Below are positions 25,460 through 34,458 of a stretch of DNA of 64,000 nucleotides, piece after piece. Location: assembly GCA_052388135.1 (NCBI GenBank), contig JBQTIM010000069.1, forward strand, positions 1-64,000, written 5' to 3'. Under the pieces are notes generated by a model. That model did no database searches and was not told where the DNA came from. It saw only the letters and a program-made list of their open reading frames with translations. The translations under genes were made by a program, and so were the position numbers. Source of the stretch: JBQTIM01 sp052388135 (GTDB lineage Bacteria; Elusimicrobiota; Elusimicrobia; FEN-1173). Every line of letters starts with the position of its first letter. Within the stretch, counting starts at the first letter, position 1.

Positions 25460-25488
25460 TTGACAAAGCGAAGTTTCGGGGCTAAGTT
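25460..25488 (+). promoter_or_regulatory. Promoter for the cNMP-patatin gene
   Basis: TTGACA (25460-25465), 17-nt spacer, TAAGTT (25483-25488). The predicted start is about 25495, leaving about 11 nt before ATG 25506, with a partial ribosome site (GAGGT). Confidence 0.6.
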
Positions 25489-25505
25489 TAATTGAGGTAT
25501 AAACC

Positions 25506-27515
25506 ATGAGCCGGGCCGAGTGGCTGTTGTTTTTAAGGAAGATCCCTTTTTTCGCCGGGTTCAGCGACGACGAGCTCGACGGCGTCGCGGCCCGCATGAC
25601 CTTGGAAGCCCTGCCCAAGGACGCGGTCCTGTTCCGCCAGGGCGACCCGGGGGACGCGCTTTACATCGTCTACTCGGGGCACTTGCGCGTGATGAGCGGG
25701 GAGAACGGCCAGTCGCGCATCCTGGCCCACGTGGGCCGCCGCGGCGACGTGTTGGGCGAGATGGCCCTTCTGACCGGCGAGCCGCGCCGCAACACGGTGG
25801 AGGCCGATTCCACCACGGAGCTTTTGGTCCTGCGGCGGAAAGATTTCGAACCTCTCCTGCGTGAGCGGCCCGCCATGGCCGTTCACATTTCCCGCTTCCT
25901 GTCCCGGCGCCTGGCGGACGTCATCAAGACCAAGACCGCGGCCACGGCGGGCAGCTGGACGCCGCGGATCCATCCCGTCATGAGCCACCTGTCCCTGCCC
26001 AACCGGGTGGTGTTCACGGTGAACCTGGCCTTGGCCCTGGCCGAGCAGACCCGGCGGAAAGTTCTGCTTCTGGACATCCACGACCAGGAGTCGGGCCTCT
26101 TCGCCATGTCCCTGGGGCTGGCGCCGGTGCGCAGCGGCGAGCGGTCCCTGCGGCACGAGGACCTGGCGTCGCCCGAAGTGCTGGCGCGGCTGACGGTGTA
26201 TCACCCTTCGGGGCTCGAGCTCCTGAGCCTGCCCCTGTCGCTCATCGAGGGAAAGTTCTTCAGCTCCATCTACCCCTTGCTGGCCATCCTGCGCGAGGTC
26301 TACGACATCACCCTGCTGGTCATGCCCCCGCGCCTTTCGGCGGCGGCCCGGGCCGTTTTGGAGGAGTCGGACTCCCTGATTTACGTGGAGAAGGACTCGC
26401 CCTCGCCGGGGGACGCGGAGCTGCTGGAGGGTCTGGCCGGCTTCCGGACGGCGGACCAGATTTTCCGCGTGCAGCTGGCCGAGGGGCCTCCCATGCAGGG
26501 CGGACCGGCGGTGAACTTCCGGCTTCCCTGGCGGACCACCTTGGGGCGGGAGCGCATGGAGGCGCACAACGTTTTCCTGCCCGACGACGCGCCCCTGACG
26601 CGGCGCCTCATGGACCGCCTGGCGCGGCGCCTGGGCGGCCTGCGCATCGGCTTCGCCATGGGGTCGGGGGCGGCCTACGGCTACACCATGATCGGCATGT
26701 TGAGGGTGATGGAGCGGCACGGCATTTTCCCCGACGTCATCGCCGGCACGTCCATCGGCGCGCTCATCGGCGCGTTCTACGCCGCGGGCAAGACGCCCGA
26801 CGAGCTGGAGCGCATCGCCGTGAGCATCACCAAACGGAAGATGCTCGCTTTGGCCGATTTCACGGTGCCTTGGCAGGGCGTCCTGTTGGGCCGGGAGGTG
26901 CTGAAATTTTTGAAGGAGCATCTGGGCGACAAGACGTTCGAGGAGCTGGACACGCCCTTCGCCTGCGTGGCCACGAACATTCAAACCGGGGAAGAGGTGG
27001 TGCTGAAGCAGGGGAAAGCGGCGGAGGCGGTGCGGGCGTCCTTGTCCCTGCCGTTTTTTTTCCAGCCCTTCTTCCATCAAGGGAGCTATTTGGTGGACGG
27101 CGGCCTGGTGAACCCGGTGCCCACGTCGGTGGTGGCGTCTTTGGGGGCGAACGTGCTCGTGTCGGTGAACCTCACCTGCCGCCCGTCGGAGAAGCGCTTC
27201 CCCGGCATGAAGCGCAGCAGCCGCCGCTATTCCTCCGCTTATTTGAAGGGCCCGAACATTTTTCAGGTGATGTTGAAAACGCTCTACACCATGCAGTACG
27301 AGGTGGCGCTCACGCGGTCGGAGATTTCCCACGTCACGCTCACGCCGGACATCGCGGCCTTCGCCTGGTCGGAGTTTCACCGCGCTCCGGAGATCATCAA
27401 GGTGGGCGAGGAGCTCATGGAGGAAAGCCTGCCCAAGATCAAGGCGCTCCTGCCCTTCTACGCCGACACCTGCCGCGTGCCCCTGCGCCTGCCGGCCGCC
27501 TTAGGCCGGTATTAG
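25506..27515 (+). CDS. Cyclic-nucleotide-binding domain / ParA-like / patatin phospholipase fusion
   Basis: Three parts are visible in 669 residues. Residues 10-135 form a cNMP-binding-like beta barrel (FRQGDPGDALYIVYSGHLRV, GRRGDVLGEMALLTGEPRRN). Residues 155-300 resemble the MinD/ParA fold in layout (VVFTVNLALALAEQTRRKVL) but lack a P-loop. Residues 375-570 are a patatin domain: oxyanion loop GSGAAYG, nucleophile motif GTSIG (Ser 416) and DGG (Asp 531), so the Ser-Asp dyad is intact. Domain order resembles neuropathy target esterase-type lysophospholipases. It is expected to hydrolyse acyl lipids at a membrane under nucleotide or protein control. A terminator follows directly. Confidence 0.85.
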   Translation: MSRAEWLLFLRKIPFFAGFSDDELDGVAARMTLEALPKDAVLFRQGDPGDALYIVYSGHLRVMSGENGQSRILAHVGRRGDVLGEMALLTGEPRRNTVEADSTTELLVLRRKDFEPLLRERPAMAVHISRFLSRRLADVIKTKTAATAGSWTPRIHPVMSHLSLPNRVVFTVNLALALAEQTRRKVLLLDIHDQESGLFAMSLGLAPVRSGERSLRHEDLASPEVLARLTVYHPSGLELLSLPLSLIEGKFFSSIYPLLAILREVYDITLLVMPPRLSAAARAVLEESDSLIYVEKDSPSPGDAELLEGLAGFRTADQIFRVQLAEGPPMQGGPAVNFRLPWRTTLGRERMEAHNVFLPDDAPLTRRLMDRLARRLGGLRIGFAMGSGAAYGYTMIGMLRVMERHGIFPDVIAGTSIGALIGAFYAAGKTPDELERIAVSITKRKMLALADFTVPWQGVLLGREVLKFLKEHLGDKTFEELDTPFACVATNIQTGEEVVLKQGKAAEAVRASLSLPFFFQPFFHQGSYLVDGGLVNPVPTSVVASLGANVLVSVNLTCRPSEKRFPGMKRSSRRYSSAYLKGPNIFQVMLKTLYTMQYEVALTRSEISHVTLTPDIAAFAWSEFHRAPEIIKVGEELMEESLPKIKALLPFYADTCRVPLRLPAALGRY

Positions 27516-27532
27516 CCCGCGCCGGACGAAAG

Positions 27533-27590
27533 AACCGCGAAGCGAAGTTCCGCCATCGGCGTGGCGGGGCTTCGTTCCGCGGTTTTTTTA
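27533..27590 (+). terminator. Intrinsic terminator after the patatin gene
   Basis: AACCGCG (27533-27539) pairs with CGCGGTT near 27578-27584, with inner GTTCCGCC/GGCGGGGC arms, followed by a run of seven T. Confidence 0.8.
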
Positions 27591-27745
27591 GCTGGGATTC
27601 CCCGGTTGGGCGCGAGAACCAAGACGGAAAAGACGGGCCTTTCTACGAAAAATGAGAGCGCAGCGGGGACTACGGCCGAACTTTTTTGTGAAGGAAAAAG
27701 GCCCGAATTTTTCGTCGAATTCGCGATCCAACCGGGGAGTCCAGG

Positions 27746-28576
27746 TTAGACCAGGGCTTCCCAGCGGGGGCGTTGGGGCGGGGGGCGGCCGCTTTTCTCC
27801 CAGTCGTCCCGGCAGGGTTCCAGGTATTCGCACCAGCGGCAGCGCAGGGGCTCGAAGGCCCAGGGGAAGGCGTCCAGCCTCTGCACGTCCATGATTTTTT
27901 CAATGCGCCGGCTCAGGTTTTGGGCCACCTGCGCCATTTCCCAGGGAGCGGGGACGGGGAACAGGATGGGCTCCTGCAGCGCGACGCGGCCGTCGGCGCC
28001 GTCGCCCTTGACGAAGACGTCGAAGCAGAGGCCCGTGGGCGGACGGCCGAAGAGCTTTTCGCAGGCCCAGGCGTAGATCACCAGCTGGGTCTTGTCGGCC
28101 GAGCGGGCGTCGTAGGGTTTGCTCGACGTCTTGAAGTCGTGCATGACGCCCTGAGCGTCCATCAGGTCGAACTTGCCGGTGATCTGGTGGCCGCCCGGCA
28201 GGGGGATCCTGAAAAAGCATTCCACGCCCCGCGGCGCGGGCTGAAGGCCGGGCGCCCGGTCGCGCATGAAAAGCTCCACGAAGTGTTCGCCCATGGCGCG
28301 CAGATAATGGAACTCCGCCGGGCCCCGCAGCTGGTCGTCGGGGACTTTGAGCAGGCCTTCCTCCAGCTCGCGCCGGAACACGGCCATCACCTCGGCCAGG
28401 GGCAGGTCCCGCCGCGTTTCGATCTTCTGCCGGAAATTCGCCTCCAGGGCGGCGTGCAGGGCCACGCCGAAGGCCAGCTCGGGTTTGGCCGGGGCGGGCA
28501 TCTCCCGCACGTAGCGGTACTCGTACTTTTTCGGGCAGAAATAAAACGTGCTGACTTTGGAGTAAGAGGCGTTCAT
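27746..28576 (-). CDS. RecB/Cas4-like PD-(D/E)XK nuclease with Fe-S cysteines
   Basis: The 276-residue protein starts SYSKVSTFYFCPKKYEYRYV, the conserved opening of the PDDEXK_1 (RecB/AddB C-terminal) family. The active site follows: GKFDLMDAQGVMHDFKTS gives the Asp and the D-x-K motif, then the Q-x3-Y motif QLVIYAW. Four cysteines, one N-terminal (FCPKK) and three C-terminal (CRWCEYLEPC), match the iron-sulfur staple of AddB/Cas4 nucleases. It is probably a DNA-processing exonuclease. There is no helicase partner, Cas gene or repeat array in the window, so it stands alone. The stop lies about 150 bases downstream of the patatin terminator. Confidence 0.88.
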   Translation of the reverse strand: MNASYSKVSTFYFCPKKYEYRYVREMPAPAKPELAFGVALHAALEANFRQKIETRRDLPLAEVMAVFRRELEEGLLKVPDDQLRGPAEFHYLRAMGEHFVELFMRDRAPGLQPAPRGVECFFRIPLPGGHQITGKFDLMDAQGVMHDFKTSSKPYDARSADKTQLVIYAWACEKLFGRPPTGLCFDVFVKGDGADGRVALQEPILFPVPAPWEMAQVAQNLSRRIEKIMDVQRLDAFPWAFEPLRCRWCEYLEPCRDDWEKSGRPPPQRPRWEALV

Positions 28577-28631
28577 GACCAGCCGGCCGCGCGGCGCTGC
28601 GGCGGACCGCCGGCCCGCCTTTCGCCCGGCC

Positions 28632-30035
28632 TCATTTTTTCTCCGTCCCGCCCACGATGATTTTCGGGATGCGCAGGGTGGGCACCCCGTCGGCCACGGG
28701 GACGCCCTGGCCGTCCTTGCCGCAGGTGCCGATGGCCCAGCCCAGGTCGGAGCCCACGCGGTCTATGGAACGCAGGATCTCGGGGCCGTTGCCCAGGAGG
28801 GTGGCGCCCCGCACCAAGTGCTTGACGCGTCCGTTCTCCACCCAGTGGCCTTCGTCCACCTCGAAAACAAAGTCGCCCGTGGCGGTGTTCACCTGGCCGC
28901 CGCCCATGCGCGTGACGTAGAGGCCGCGCGCCAGGGACTGCACGATGGCCTGGGGCGATTCCTTGCCCGGCGCGATGAAGATGTTGGACATGCGCGGGAT
29001 GGGTTTGTGGGCGTAGGATTCGCGCCGACCGCGGCCGTTGGAAGGCCGGCCGTCCTTTTTGGCGCAGCGGCGGTCGTAGAGGTAATCCTTCAGGACGCCC
29101 CGGTCCACCAGAACCGCCCGCCGGGCGGGGACGCCCTCGTCGTCGTAGAAGAAGGATCCGCGGCGGCCGGGCAGGGTGGGATCGTCCACCACCGTGACCA
29201 GGGGCGAGGCCACCGTCTTGCCGATCTTGCCGGCGAAATGGGGCGAGGCGCCTTCCTGCACGGCGTCGGCCTCCAGCGCGTGCCCGATGGCCTCGTGGAT
29301 GAGGGTGCCGCCGGCTTCCGACGCGATGACCACGGCCAGCTCCCCGGCGGGGGCGGGCGGGGCCATCAGCTTGGCGATGGCGCGCTTGGCGGCGATCTCG
29401 GCCGCCCATTCAGGCGGCACGCGCTCGAACATTTCGGCCCCCTCGATGCCGCCCACGGCCTCGTAGGCGGTCTGAAGCAGGTCCCCTTTGGCCGCGGTGA
29501 CGTGGACGGAAAACACCAAATAGATGCGTTCCTCGACGAAGAGCTCTCCGGCCGAGTTCAGGCAGGCCACCCGCTTGACGCGCTGGCCGTAGGAGACCGT
29601 CACCTGCCGCACCATGGAATAGACGCGCGCGGCCTTGTCGGCCCGGGCCATGAGGGAGGCCTTGTTCTTGAGCGAGACGGCGTCGGGGTGGATGCGCACC
29701 TTGTGGACGAGCGCGGGGGCCGGCTTCCAGACGATCTTGCGGCGGACGGCGGGCAGGCGGCGGGCCAGGTCGCCCGCCAGGGCGGCGAAGCGCTCTTTCT
29801 CCCCGTCGTCCAGGCCGTCGGAGAGCGGCCGGCGGGCGTCGGCGTGGACGTAGTGCGTTTCCCGGCCGCGCAGACAGCGCAGGCCGGCGCCGCCGCCCGA
29901 ACCCTGGACGATGTCCTCCAGCTTCTGGTCCTCCCAGCGCATGGCCAGGTGGGAAGACTCCTCCAAATAAACGTCGGCGAAGTCGCCCCGGCCCAGAAAG
30001 CCGGCGTAGAAATCGGCGTGGGGAACGAGGGTCAC
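28632..30035 (-). CDS. tldD: TldD-family metalloprotease
   Basis: A 467-residue protein with the TldD zinc motif HEAIGH in GGTLIHEAIGHALEAD, plus GSFFYDDEGVPARR, SYAHKPIPRMSNIFI and GGGQVNTATGDFVFEVD, all typical of TldD. TldD works with TldE as a heterodimer that degrades unfolded or modified peptides (for example in microcin or PQQ-type maturation). TldE is not next to it, so the partner must be elsewhere or absent. It sits between the nuclease gene (55 bases away) and the histidine kinase gene (37 bases), on the same strand. Confidence 0.92.
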   Translation of the reverse strand: MTLVPHADFYAGFLGRGDFADVYLEESSHLAMRWEDQKLEDIVQGSGGGAGLRCLRGRETHYVHADARRPLSDGLDDGEKERFAALAGDLARRLPAVRRKIVWKPAPALVHKVRIHPDAVSLKNKASLMARADKAARVYSMVRQVTVSYGQRVKRVACLNSAGELFVEERIYLVFSVHVTAAKGDLLQTAYEAVGGIEGAEMFERVPPEWAAEIAAKRAIAKLMAPPAPAGELAVVIASEAGGTLIHEAIGHALEADAVQEGASPHFAGKIGKTVASPLVTVVDDPTLPGRRGSFFYDDEGVPARRAVLVDRGVLKDYLYDRRCAKKDGRPSNGRGRRESYAHKPIPRMSNIFIAPGKESPQAIVQSLARGLYVTRMGGGQVNTATGDFVFEVDEGHWVENGRVKHLVRGATLLGNGPEILRSIDRVGSDLGWAIGTCGKDGQGVPVADGVPTLRIPKIIVGGTEKK

Positions 30036-30072
30036 GATGGGGCGTTTCCCGGGCGGGAGGCGGGCGGGCGCG

Positions 30073-31665
30073 TCATTTGTCGGCCGCCGGCAGCGTGAAA
30101 TAAATCATCGTGCCGCGGCCGGGGACGGAATCCACGCCCACTTCGCCGCCGTGGGCTTCCACGATGCGCTTGACGAGGGCCAGGCCCAGGCCCGCGCCCT
30201 CGACCTGCCCCGTGAAGGACTCCTCGATCTGGTAGAACTTCTGGAAAATTTTGTCGTGCTCCTCCGAAGGGATGCCCGGCCCGTCGTCCTCGACGGAAAG
30301 GCGCAGGCGACCGTTGATCAGGGCGCCGGAGACCCGCACGGATTTTTCCGTTTTGTCGTTGAACTTCACGGCGTTCTCCAGGAGGTTCTTGAAGACCTCG
30401 CGCAGGCGGTCCAGGTCGGCGCGGGCGCGCGGCAGGGAATCCAGGGACGCGTCCAGGTCCGCGCGGGCGCCGATGGAGTCCAAATAGGACCTGAGCTGGG
30501 ACGCGGCCTCTTGGACCGCCTGCTTGGCGTCCACGGGCCCCAACTGCAGGTTGAGCGTGTCCGACTCCACCATGCTGAAGGTGAGCAGCTTGTCCACCAG
30601 GCTGTTGAGCTGGAGCCCCTGGTTCATGATGGCGGTGAGGGCCTTCTTCTGGAAATCGTTGAGCTGCCCGCTGGCCAGCAGCATGGGCGCGTAGCCGGAA
30701 ATGGTGACCAAGGGGGTCTTGAGCTTGTGGGACATGAGGGAAAGGAAGTTCCGCTTGAGCATTTCCTCTTTCCGCGCTTCGGTCACGTCGCGCAGGAGGA
30801 TGAGGTGGCCCAGCAGCCGGCCCGAGCCGTCGGTGAGCCGGTTGACGGCGCCGGAGAGGACGAAACTTTTGCCTTCGCGGCGCACGAGCTCCAGCTCGGC
30901 GCTTTTCTCGCGCTCCTCCAGGGCCATCTCCAGGGGCGGGATCACGGCGAATCCCCGCATGAGGTCCTTAACCGACAGGCAATCGACGGCGTCCGCCGGC
31001 GATACGCCGAAGAGCCGCCCCGCCGCCGCGTTCATGAGGCGGATGGTCCCGGCCTCGTCCACCGCCAGCGCGCCGTCGGACATCTCGCGGAACACCATGG
31101 CCAGCTTCTCCTTCTCGGCTTTCACCTCGGAGAAGAGGCCGGCGTTCTCCAGGGCCACGGCGGCCTGGGAGGCGAAGGCTTCCAGCAAGCCCTGGTCTTG
31201 CACGGTGAAGGGGCGGCCGTCGCGGTGGTTGATGGCCTCCACCACGCCCAGCAGGCGGCCCTTGTTCAGCAGGGGCACGGCCAGGATCTGGCGCGTCGTG
31301 AACTCGCTTTTTTCGTCCACCTTGCCGGTCCAGCGCGGGTCGGAGCGCACGTCGTTGACGATGGCCGGCCGGCGGTTCTCCGCCACCCAGCCCGCCAGGC
31401 CCTCGCCCACTTTCAAGCGGACCTGCTTCAGCTCCCGCTCGGCCGCGCCCAGGGCGACGTTGAAGTAGAGCTCGCCGGCGCGCTCGTCCAGAAGAAGGAT
31501 GGAGGCGGCCTCGGCCTTCACCACCCGGGCGGCCAGTTTCATGACCGATTCCAGCAAGTCGGCGTCGTCCAATTTGGAGGACAAAATCCGCGTGGCCTGC
31601 AGGAGCAGTTCGAAGTCCTGGGCCGAGAGGGCGGAAAGGGGAGGCGGCGCGTCGGGCATGGTCAA
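30073..31665 (-). CDS. GAF-PAS sensor histidine kinase, apparently orphan
   Basis: The 530-residue protein has no membrane segment. Residues 20-180 form a GAF domain (KVGEGLAGWVAENRRPAIVN, LAVPLLNKGRLLGVVEAINH), 190-300 a PAS domain (SDGALAVDEAGTIRLMNAAA), then HisKA with phospho-acceptor motif MSHKLKTPLVTISGY. The ATPase domain has the N box NLLENAVKFND, the G1 box DDGPGIPSEEHDKIF and the G2 box GAGLGLALVKRIV. It should be a cytoplasmic sensor. No response regulator is encoded nearby. Start could be 31665 or the second Met six bases in (31659). Confidence 0.92.
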   Translation of the reverse strand: MTMPDAPPPLSALSAQDFELLLQATRILSSKLDDADLLESVMKLAARVVKAEAASILLLDERAGELYFNVALGAAERELKQVRLKVGEGLAGWVAENRRPAIVNDVRSDPRWTGKVDEKSEFTTRQILAVPLLNKGRLLGVVEAINHRDGRPFTVQDQGLLEAFASQAAVALENAGLFSEVKAEKEKLAMVFREMSDGALAVDEAGTIRLMNAAAGRLFGVSPADAVDCLSVKDLMRGFAVIPPLEMALEEREKSAELELVRREGKSFVLSGAVNRLTDGSGRLLGHLILLRDVTEARKEEMLKRNFLSLMSHKLKTPLVTISGYAPMLLASGQLNDFQKKALTAIMNQGLQLNSLVDKLLTFSMVESDTLNLQLGPVDAKQAVQEAASQLRSYLDSIGARADLDASLDSLPRARADLDRLREVFKNLLENAVKFNDKTEKSVRVSGALINGRLRLSVEDDGPGIPSEEHDKIFQKFYQIEESFTGQVEGAGLGLALVKRIVEAHGGEVGVDSVPGRGTMIYFTLPAADK

Positions 31666-31835
31666 GTCCCGGCAACAACGCCGGGGCGGATGCGGGGGAT
31701 GTCGCGGAGGCGGAAGCCGTTCGGCCGTTGCCGATGGAATGGATTCGGCATGGGACGAAGTATATCAAATCATGAGCGCGCGGCAACGCGCGGGCCCATT
31801 TTCAACGAGGCGTTCGAACGGGGTTTCGCCGCCCG

Positions 31836-32060
31836 CTACCACAGGCAGGTCTGGACTTTCCGCGCCAGCAGGCGGGCGGCGTCGGCCAGGCGCGGGTGGG
31901 CCTCGGGGGTCTCGCGGCGGCGGGCTGGCGGCCTGGGTGTCGTAGCCCGGCCGCAGGGGCAGGCATCGGGCCCCGGCCGGGCCCGGTTGCAAAAGCGGCA
32001 GCGGCTCAGGCCGCGGACCACCAGCCAAAAGCAAAGCGCGTCGAACGGGTTGAAAAACAT
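31836..32060 (-). CDS. Small Cys-rich zinc-ribbon-like protein
   Basis: The 74-residue product starts MFFNPFDALCFWLVVRGLSR and continues CRFCNRARPGPDACPCG, giving a CxxC plus CxC arrangement suited to one zinc ion. An Arg/Pro-rich tail and a helix follow. A good ribosome site (GAGAGG, about 8 nt upstream) and a strong upstream promoter on the same strand support translation from 32060. No family is recognised. It may be cotranscribed with the histidine kinase, which begins about 170 bases downstream of its stop. Confidence 0.6.
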   Translation of the reverse strand: MFFNPFDALCFWLVVRGLSRCRFCNRARPGPDACPCGRATTPRPPARRRETPEAHPRLADAARLLARKVQTCLW

Positions 32061-32127
32061 GGGACACCTCTCGATCCTTCATCGGGGCCGGAACCTGGGC
32101 GGCGGAGCGGATTTCGGTGAGGGTGTC

Positions 32128-32156
32128 AGGATAGCATACAAAAGTATTCTAGTCAA
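32128..32156 (-). promoter_or_regulatory. Promoter for the 32060 minus-strand gene
   Basis: On the minus strand: TTGACT (32156-32151), 17-nt spacer, TATCCT (32133-32128). It diverges from the plus-strand promoter at 32165, with only 8 bases between the two -35 boxes. Confidence 0.6.
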
Positions 32157-32164
32157 GGGCGGGT

Positions 32165-32193
32165 TTGACAAAGTTTTCCCGCAGAGATAGAAT
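32165..32193 (+). promoter_or_regulatory. Promoter for the DUF1805-rlmD gene pair
   Basis: TTGACA (32165-32170), 17-nt spacer, TAGAAT (32188-32193), near consensus. The predicted leader is about 78 nt, ending with CGAGG before ATG 32278. Confidence 0.7.
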
Positions 32194-32277
32194 GAGAAAT
32201 CCTTCCGCCGAGAGCCCTTCCAGCTGTTCGCCTCATCGGTTCTGAGGCTGCCGCCAGAGAAACGAGGTCATGCTGCC

Positions 32278-32565
32278 ATGAGAACACGCGATATTTCCCT
32301 GGGCCCTAAAAAGGCCGTCGGTTTCGAGATCAATCTGCCGGGCGCTCCCCTGCTTTTGGCGCGGGGAGAGAAGGGCTACGTCATGTGCGGGTATTTGGAC
32401 ATGGCCGTGGCCGATAAATTCGGCCAAGCCGCCGCCGTGGTGCGCGGAATCAAAACTTTGGATGAATTGTTGGAGAGCCCCGTGGCCGACGTGTCCGTTC
32501 AGGCCAAGCGCCGCGGCGTCAAGCCCGGCATGACGGGGCGCCAAGCGCTCCAAAAGCTCGCCTGA
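32278..32565 (+). CDS. DUF1805 (YunC-like) protein
   Basis: A 95-residue protein matching the DUF1805/YunC pattern: APLLLARGEKGYVMCGYLDM, then FGQAAAVVRGIKTLDELLES, then GVKPGMTGRQALQKLA. The family is small, single-domain and has a known fold but no firm function. It has its own near-consensus promoter and is followed 40 bases later by the rRNA methyltransferase gene, so both are probably transcribed together. Confidence 0.85.
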   Translation: MRTRDISLGPKKAVGFEINLPGAPLLLARGEKGYVMCGYLDMAVADKFGQAAAVVRGIKTLDELLESPVADVSVQAKRRGVKPGMTGRQALQKLA

Positions 32566-32605
32566 TCGCCGGTCCTGGGCCGCGCGCCGGCCTCCCCCCG
32601 ACTTT

Positions 32606-34111
32606 ATGACCGATCCCGCGGAACCCGAACTTTCTCTGCACGGCCTCGCCCTGGGCGGCGACGCCGTGGCCCGGCAAGAGGGGCGCGTGGTCTTCGTCCC
32701 TTACGGCGCGCCCGGCGACCGCGTGCGGACCGCCCGCTGGGAAGCCCGCAAGAATTTCGCCAAGGCTTGGATCTCGTCCATCGTCGAACCCGCGCCCGAG
32801 CGCGTAGCCGCCCCCTGCCCCTATTTCTTCAAGCCCGGCGCCGCGCCGGAGACCGTCTGCGGCGGCTGCGACTGGCAGCAGTTGGACTACGCCGCCCAAG
32901 CCCGGGCGAAGCGGCAACTTCTCATCGAGGCTTTCCAGCGCGTGGGCCGCATCGCCAAGCCGCCCGTGGAGGAAACCCTGGCCGCGGAGTCGCCTTGGCG
33001 CTACCGCAACAAGGCCCAAATTCCCTTTGCGCCCGCGGGCGGGCCGGACAACCCGGCCGGCGGCCTGAAAGCCGGTTTCTACGCGCCCGCCAGCCACAAC
33101 ATCGTCCCCTTCGACGATTGCCTGGTCCAGCCCGAGCCCGCCGTGGCCCTCTTCCGTTCCGTCAAAGAATGGTTCGCCCGCCACCCGGCGGCCGCCTACG
33201 ATCAATCCACGGAACAAGGCTGGCTCCGCCACCTGCTGATCCGCGTCGGCGCCGGCGGAAACCTGCTCGCCGCCCTGGTGACCAAGGACGAGGGCTTCCC
33301 CAACGCCGTGGCCTTCGCCGAATATTTGTCCGCCGCCAACCCGGGCCTGCGCAGTTTGTTTCAAAACGTGAACCCCAAGCCGGGCAGCGTGGTGCTGGGA
33401 CCCCAGTGGCGGCACCTGTGGGGGAAACGGTATTTGGAGGAAACTCTCCTGGGCCTGCGCTTCCGGCTGTCCCCCGGAACTTTTTTCCAGGTGAACCGCG
33501 AGATGGCGGAGAAGCTTTATCAAAAAGTCGCGGAGTTCGCCGACCTGAAGCTCGAGGACCACGCCCTGGAGCTTTACGCGGGCGTGGGCGCCATCGCCCA
33601 ACTCCTGGCGCGCAAGGCCAAATACGTTTGGGCCGTGGAAGACAACGCCCAGGCCGTGGAGGACGCCATCGAAAGCGCCAAGGAGAACGGCGTTTCCAAC
33701 GTGCGCTTCTACCAGGGCCGCTGCGAGGACGTGCTGACCCGCGGCCGCTTCAGCCGGGGCGTGGACGACGTGCTGGGCGCCGTGGTGCTGGATCCGCCCC
33801 GCGCCGGCTGCGAACAATCGGTTCTGAAGGCCGTCATGCGCCTGGCCCCGGCGAAAATCGTTTACGTGTCCTGCGATCCCGCCACCCTGGCCCGCGACGC
33901 GCGCTACCTGTCCACCGGCGGCTACCTCCTGCGCCGCAGCGTTCCCGTGGACCTGTTTCCCCAGACCGCCCACGTGGAAAGCGTTTCCCTGTTCATGCCT
34001 TCCGGCGCGCCGCTCTCCGTTCCGCCCCCAGCGCCGCGCCCCCCGCAAAAAAATTTCCGCCCCGGCGCCCGGGATAAAAACCGCCCCTGGCGAGCCCTGC
34101 GGAAAAAGTAG
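32606..34111 (+). CDS. rlmD: 23S rRNA (uracil-C5)-methyltransferase, RlmD/RumA type
   Basis: The 501-residue protein has an N-terminal TRAM-like RNA-binding domain (LSLHGLALGGDAVARQEGRV), iron-sulfur cysteines (APCPYFF, VCGGCDWQ, FDDCLV), the SAM-binding motif ALELYAGVGAIAQLLARKA, the FFQVN motif of the family, and the catalytic cysteine in YVSCDPATLARD. RlmD methylates U1939 of 23S rRNA; RlmCD-type enzymes make two such methylations, so the exact target is not certain. A basic Pro-rich C-terminal tail is probably disordered. It follows the DUF1805 gene. Confidence 0.9.
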   Translation: MTDPAEPELSLHGLALGGDAVARQEGRVVFVPYGAPGDRVRTARWEARKNFAKAWISSIVEPAPERVAAPCPYFFKPGAAPETVCGGCDWQQLDYAAQARAKRQLLIEAFQRVGRIAKPPVEETLAAESPWRYRNKAQIPFAPAGGPDNPAGGLKAGFYAPASHNIVPFDDCLVQPEPAVALFRSVKEWFARHPAAAYDQSTEQGWLRHLLIRVGAGGNLLAALVTKDEGFPNAVAFAEYLSAANPGLRSLFQNVNPKPGSVVLGPQWRHLWGKRYLEETLLGLRFRLSPGTFFQVNREMAEKLYQKVAEFADLKLEDHALELYAGVGAIAQLLARKAKYVWAVEDNAQAVEDAIESAKENGVSNVRFYQGRCEDVLTRGRFSRGVDDVLGAVVLDPPRAGCEQSVLKAVMRLAPAKIVYVSCDPATLARDARYLSTGGYLLRRSVPVDLFPQTAHVESVSLFMPSGAPLSVPPPAPRPPQKNFRPGARDKNRPWRALRKK

Positions 34112-34210
34112 TTTAATTTAGATGTTGTGGCAGCCCCGCCAGGCCGCCGGGAATCCCCGACGGCCGTTTCGGTGTTTTGTGCGGGTTTAATTGAGGGCAA
34201 CGACCACATC

Positions 34211-34422
34211 GAAGGGGCTCCACCCCTTCACCCGGCCATACTTTCTTTTTGCTTGTCCAAAAAGAAAGTATGGAGAAAGAAAAAGGACACCCCGGTGGCC
34301 TGCGCGCGCCGTTTTCGCGGCGGCCCGACATTCCGGCCCCTCAACAGCCCATCGGGGCCATCAGGTCGGGCCTCCCGCTTCCGCGAAAACGGCGTGCTCG
34401 AACCGCCACAGGGGCCCGAAAG
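34211..34422. repeat. Structured dispersed repeat, copy 2
   Basis: This fills most of the 350-base stretch between the methyltransferase gene and the next ORF. Hairpin I: GAAGGGG (34211-34217) with CCCCTTC (34223-34229), loop CTCCA. Hairpin II: perfect 16-bp stem 34236-34251 with 34258-34273, loop CTTGTC. Domain III: CCGTTTTCGCGG (34309-34320) with CCGCGAAAACGG (34381-34392), GGCCCGAC (34322-34329) with GTCGGGCC (34365-34372), GGCCCC (34335-34340) with GGGGCC (34354-34359). Stems differ from copy 1 but always pair. Confidence 0.85.
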
Positions 34423-34458
34423 GCTTAGATTTGGACAATACAGCCGAATAATTCAAAA

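Noticed and set aside
27746..28576. Cas4 of a CRISPR system
   Set aside because: The nuclease has Cas4/AddB features, but there is no repeat array and no other cas gene in the window.
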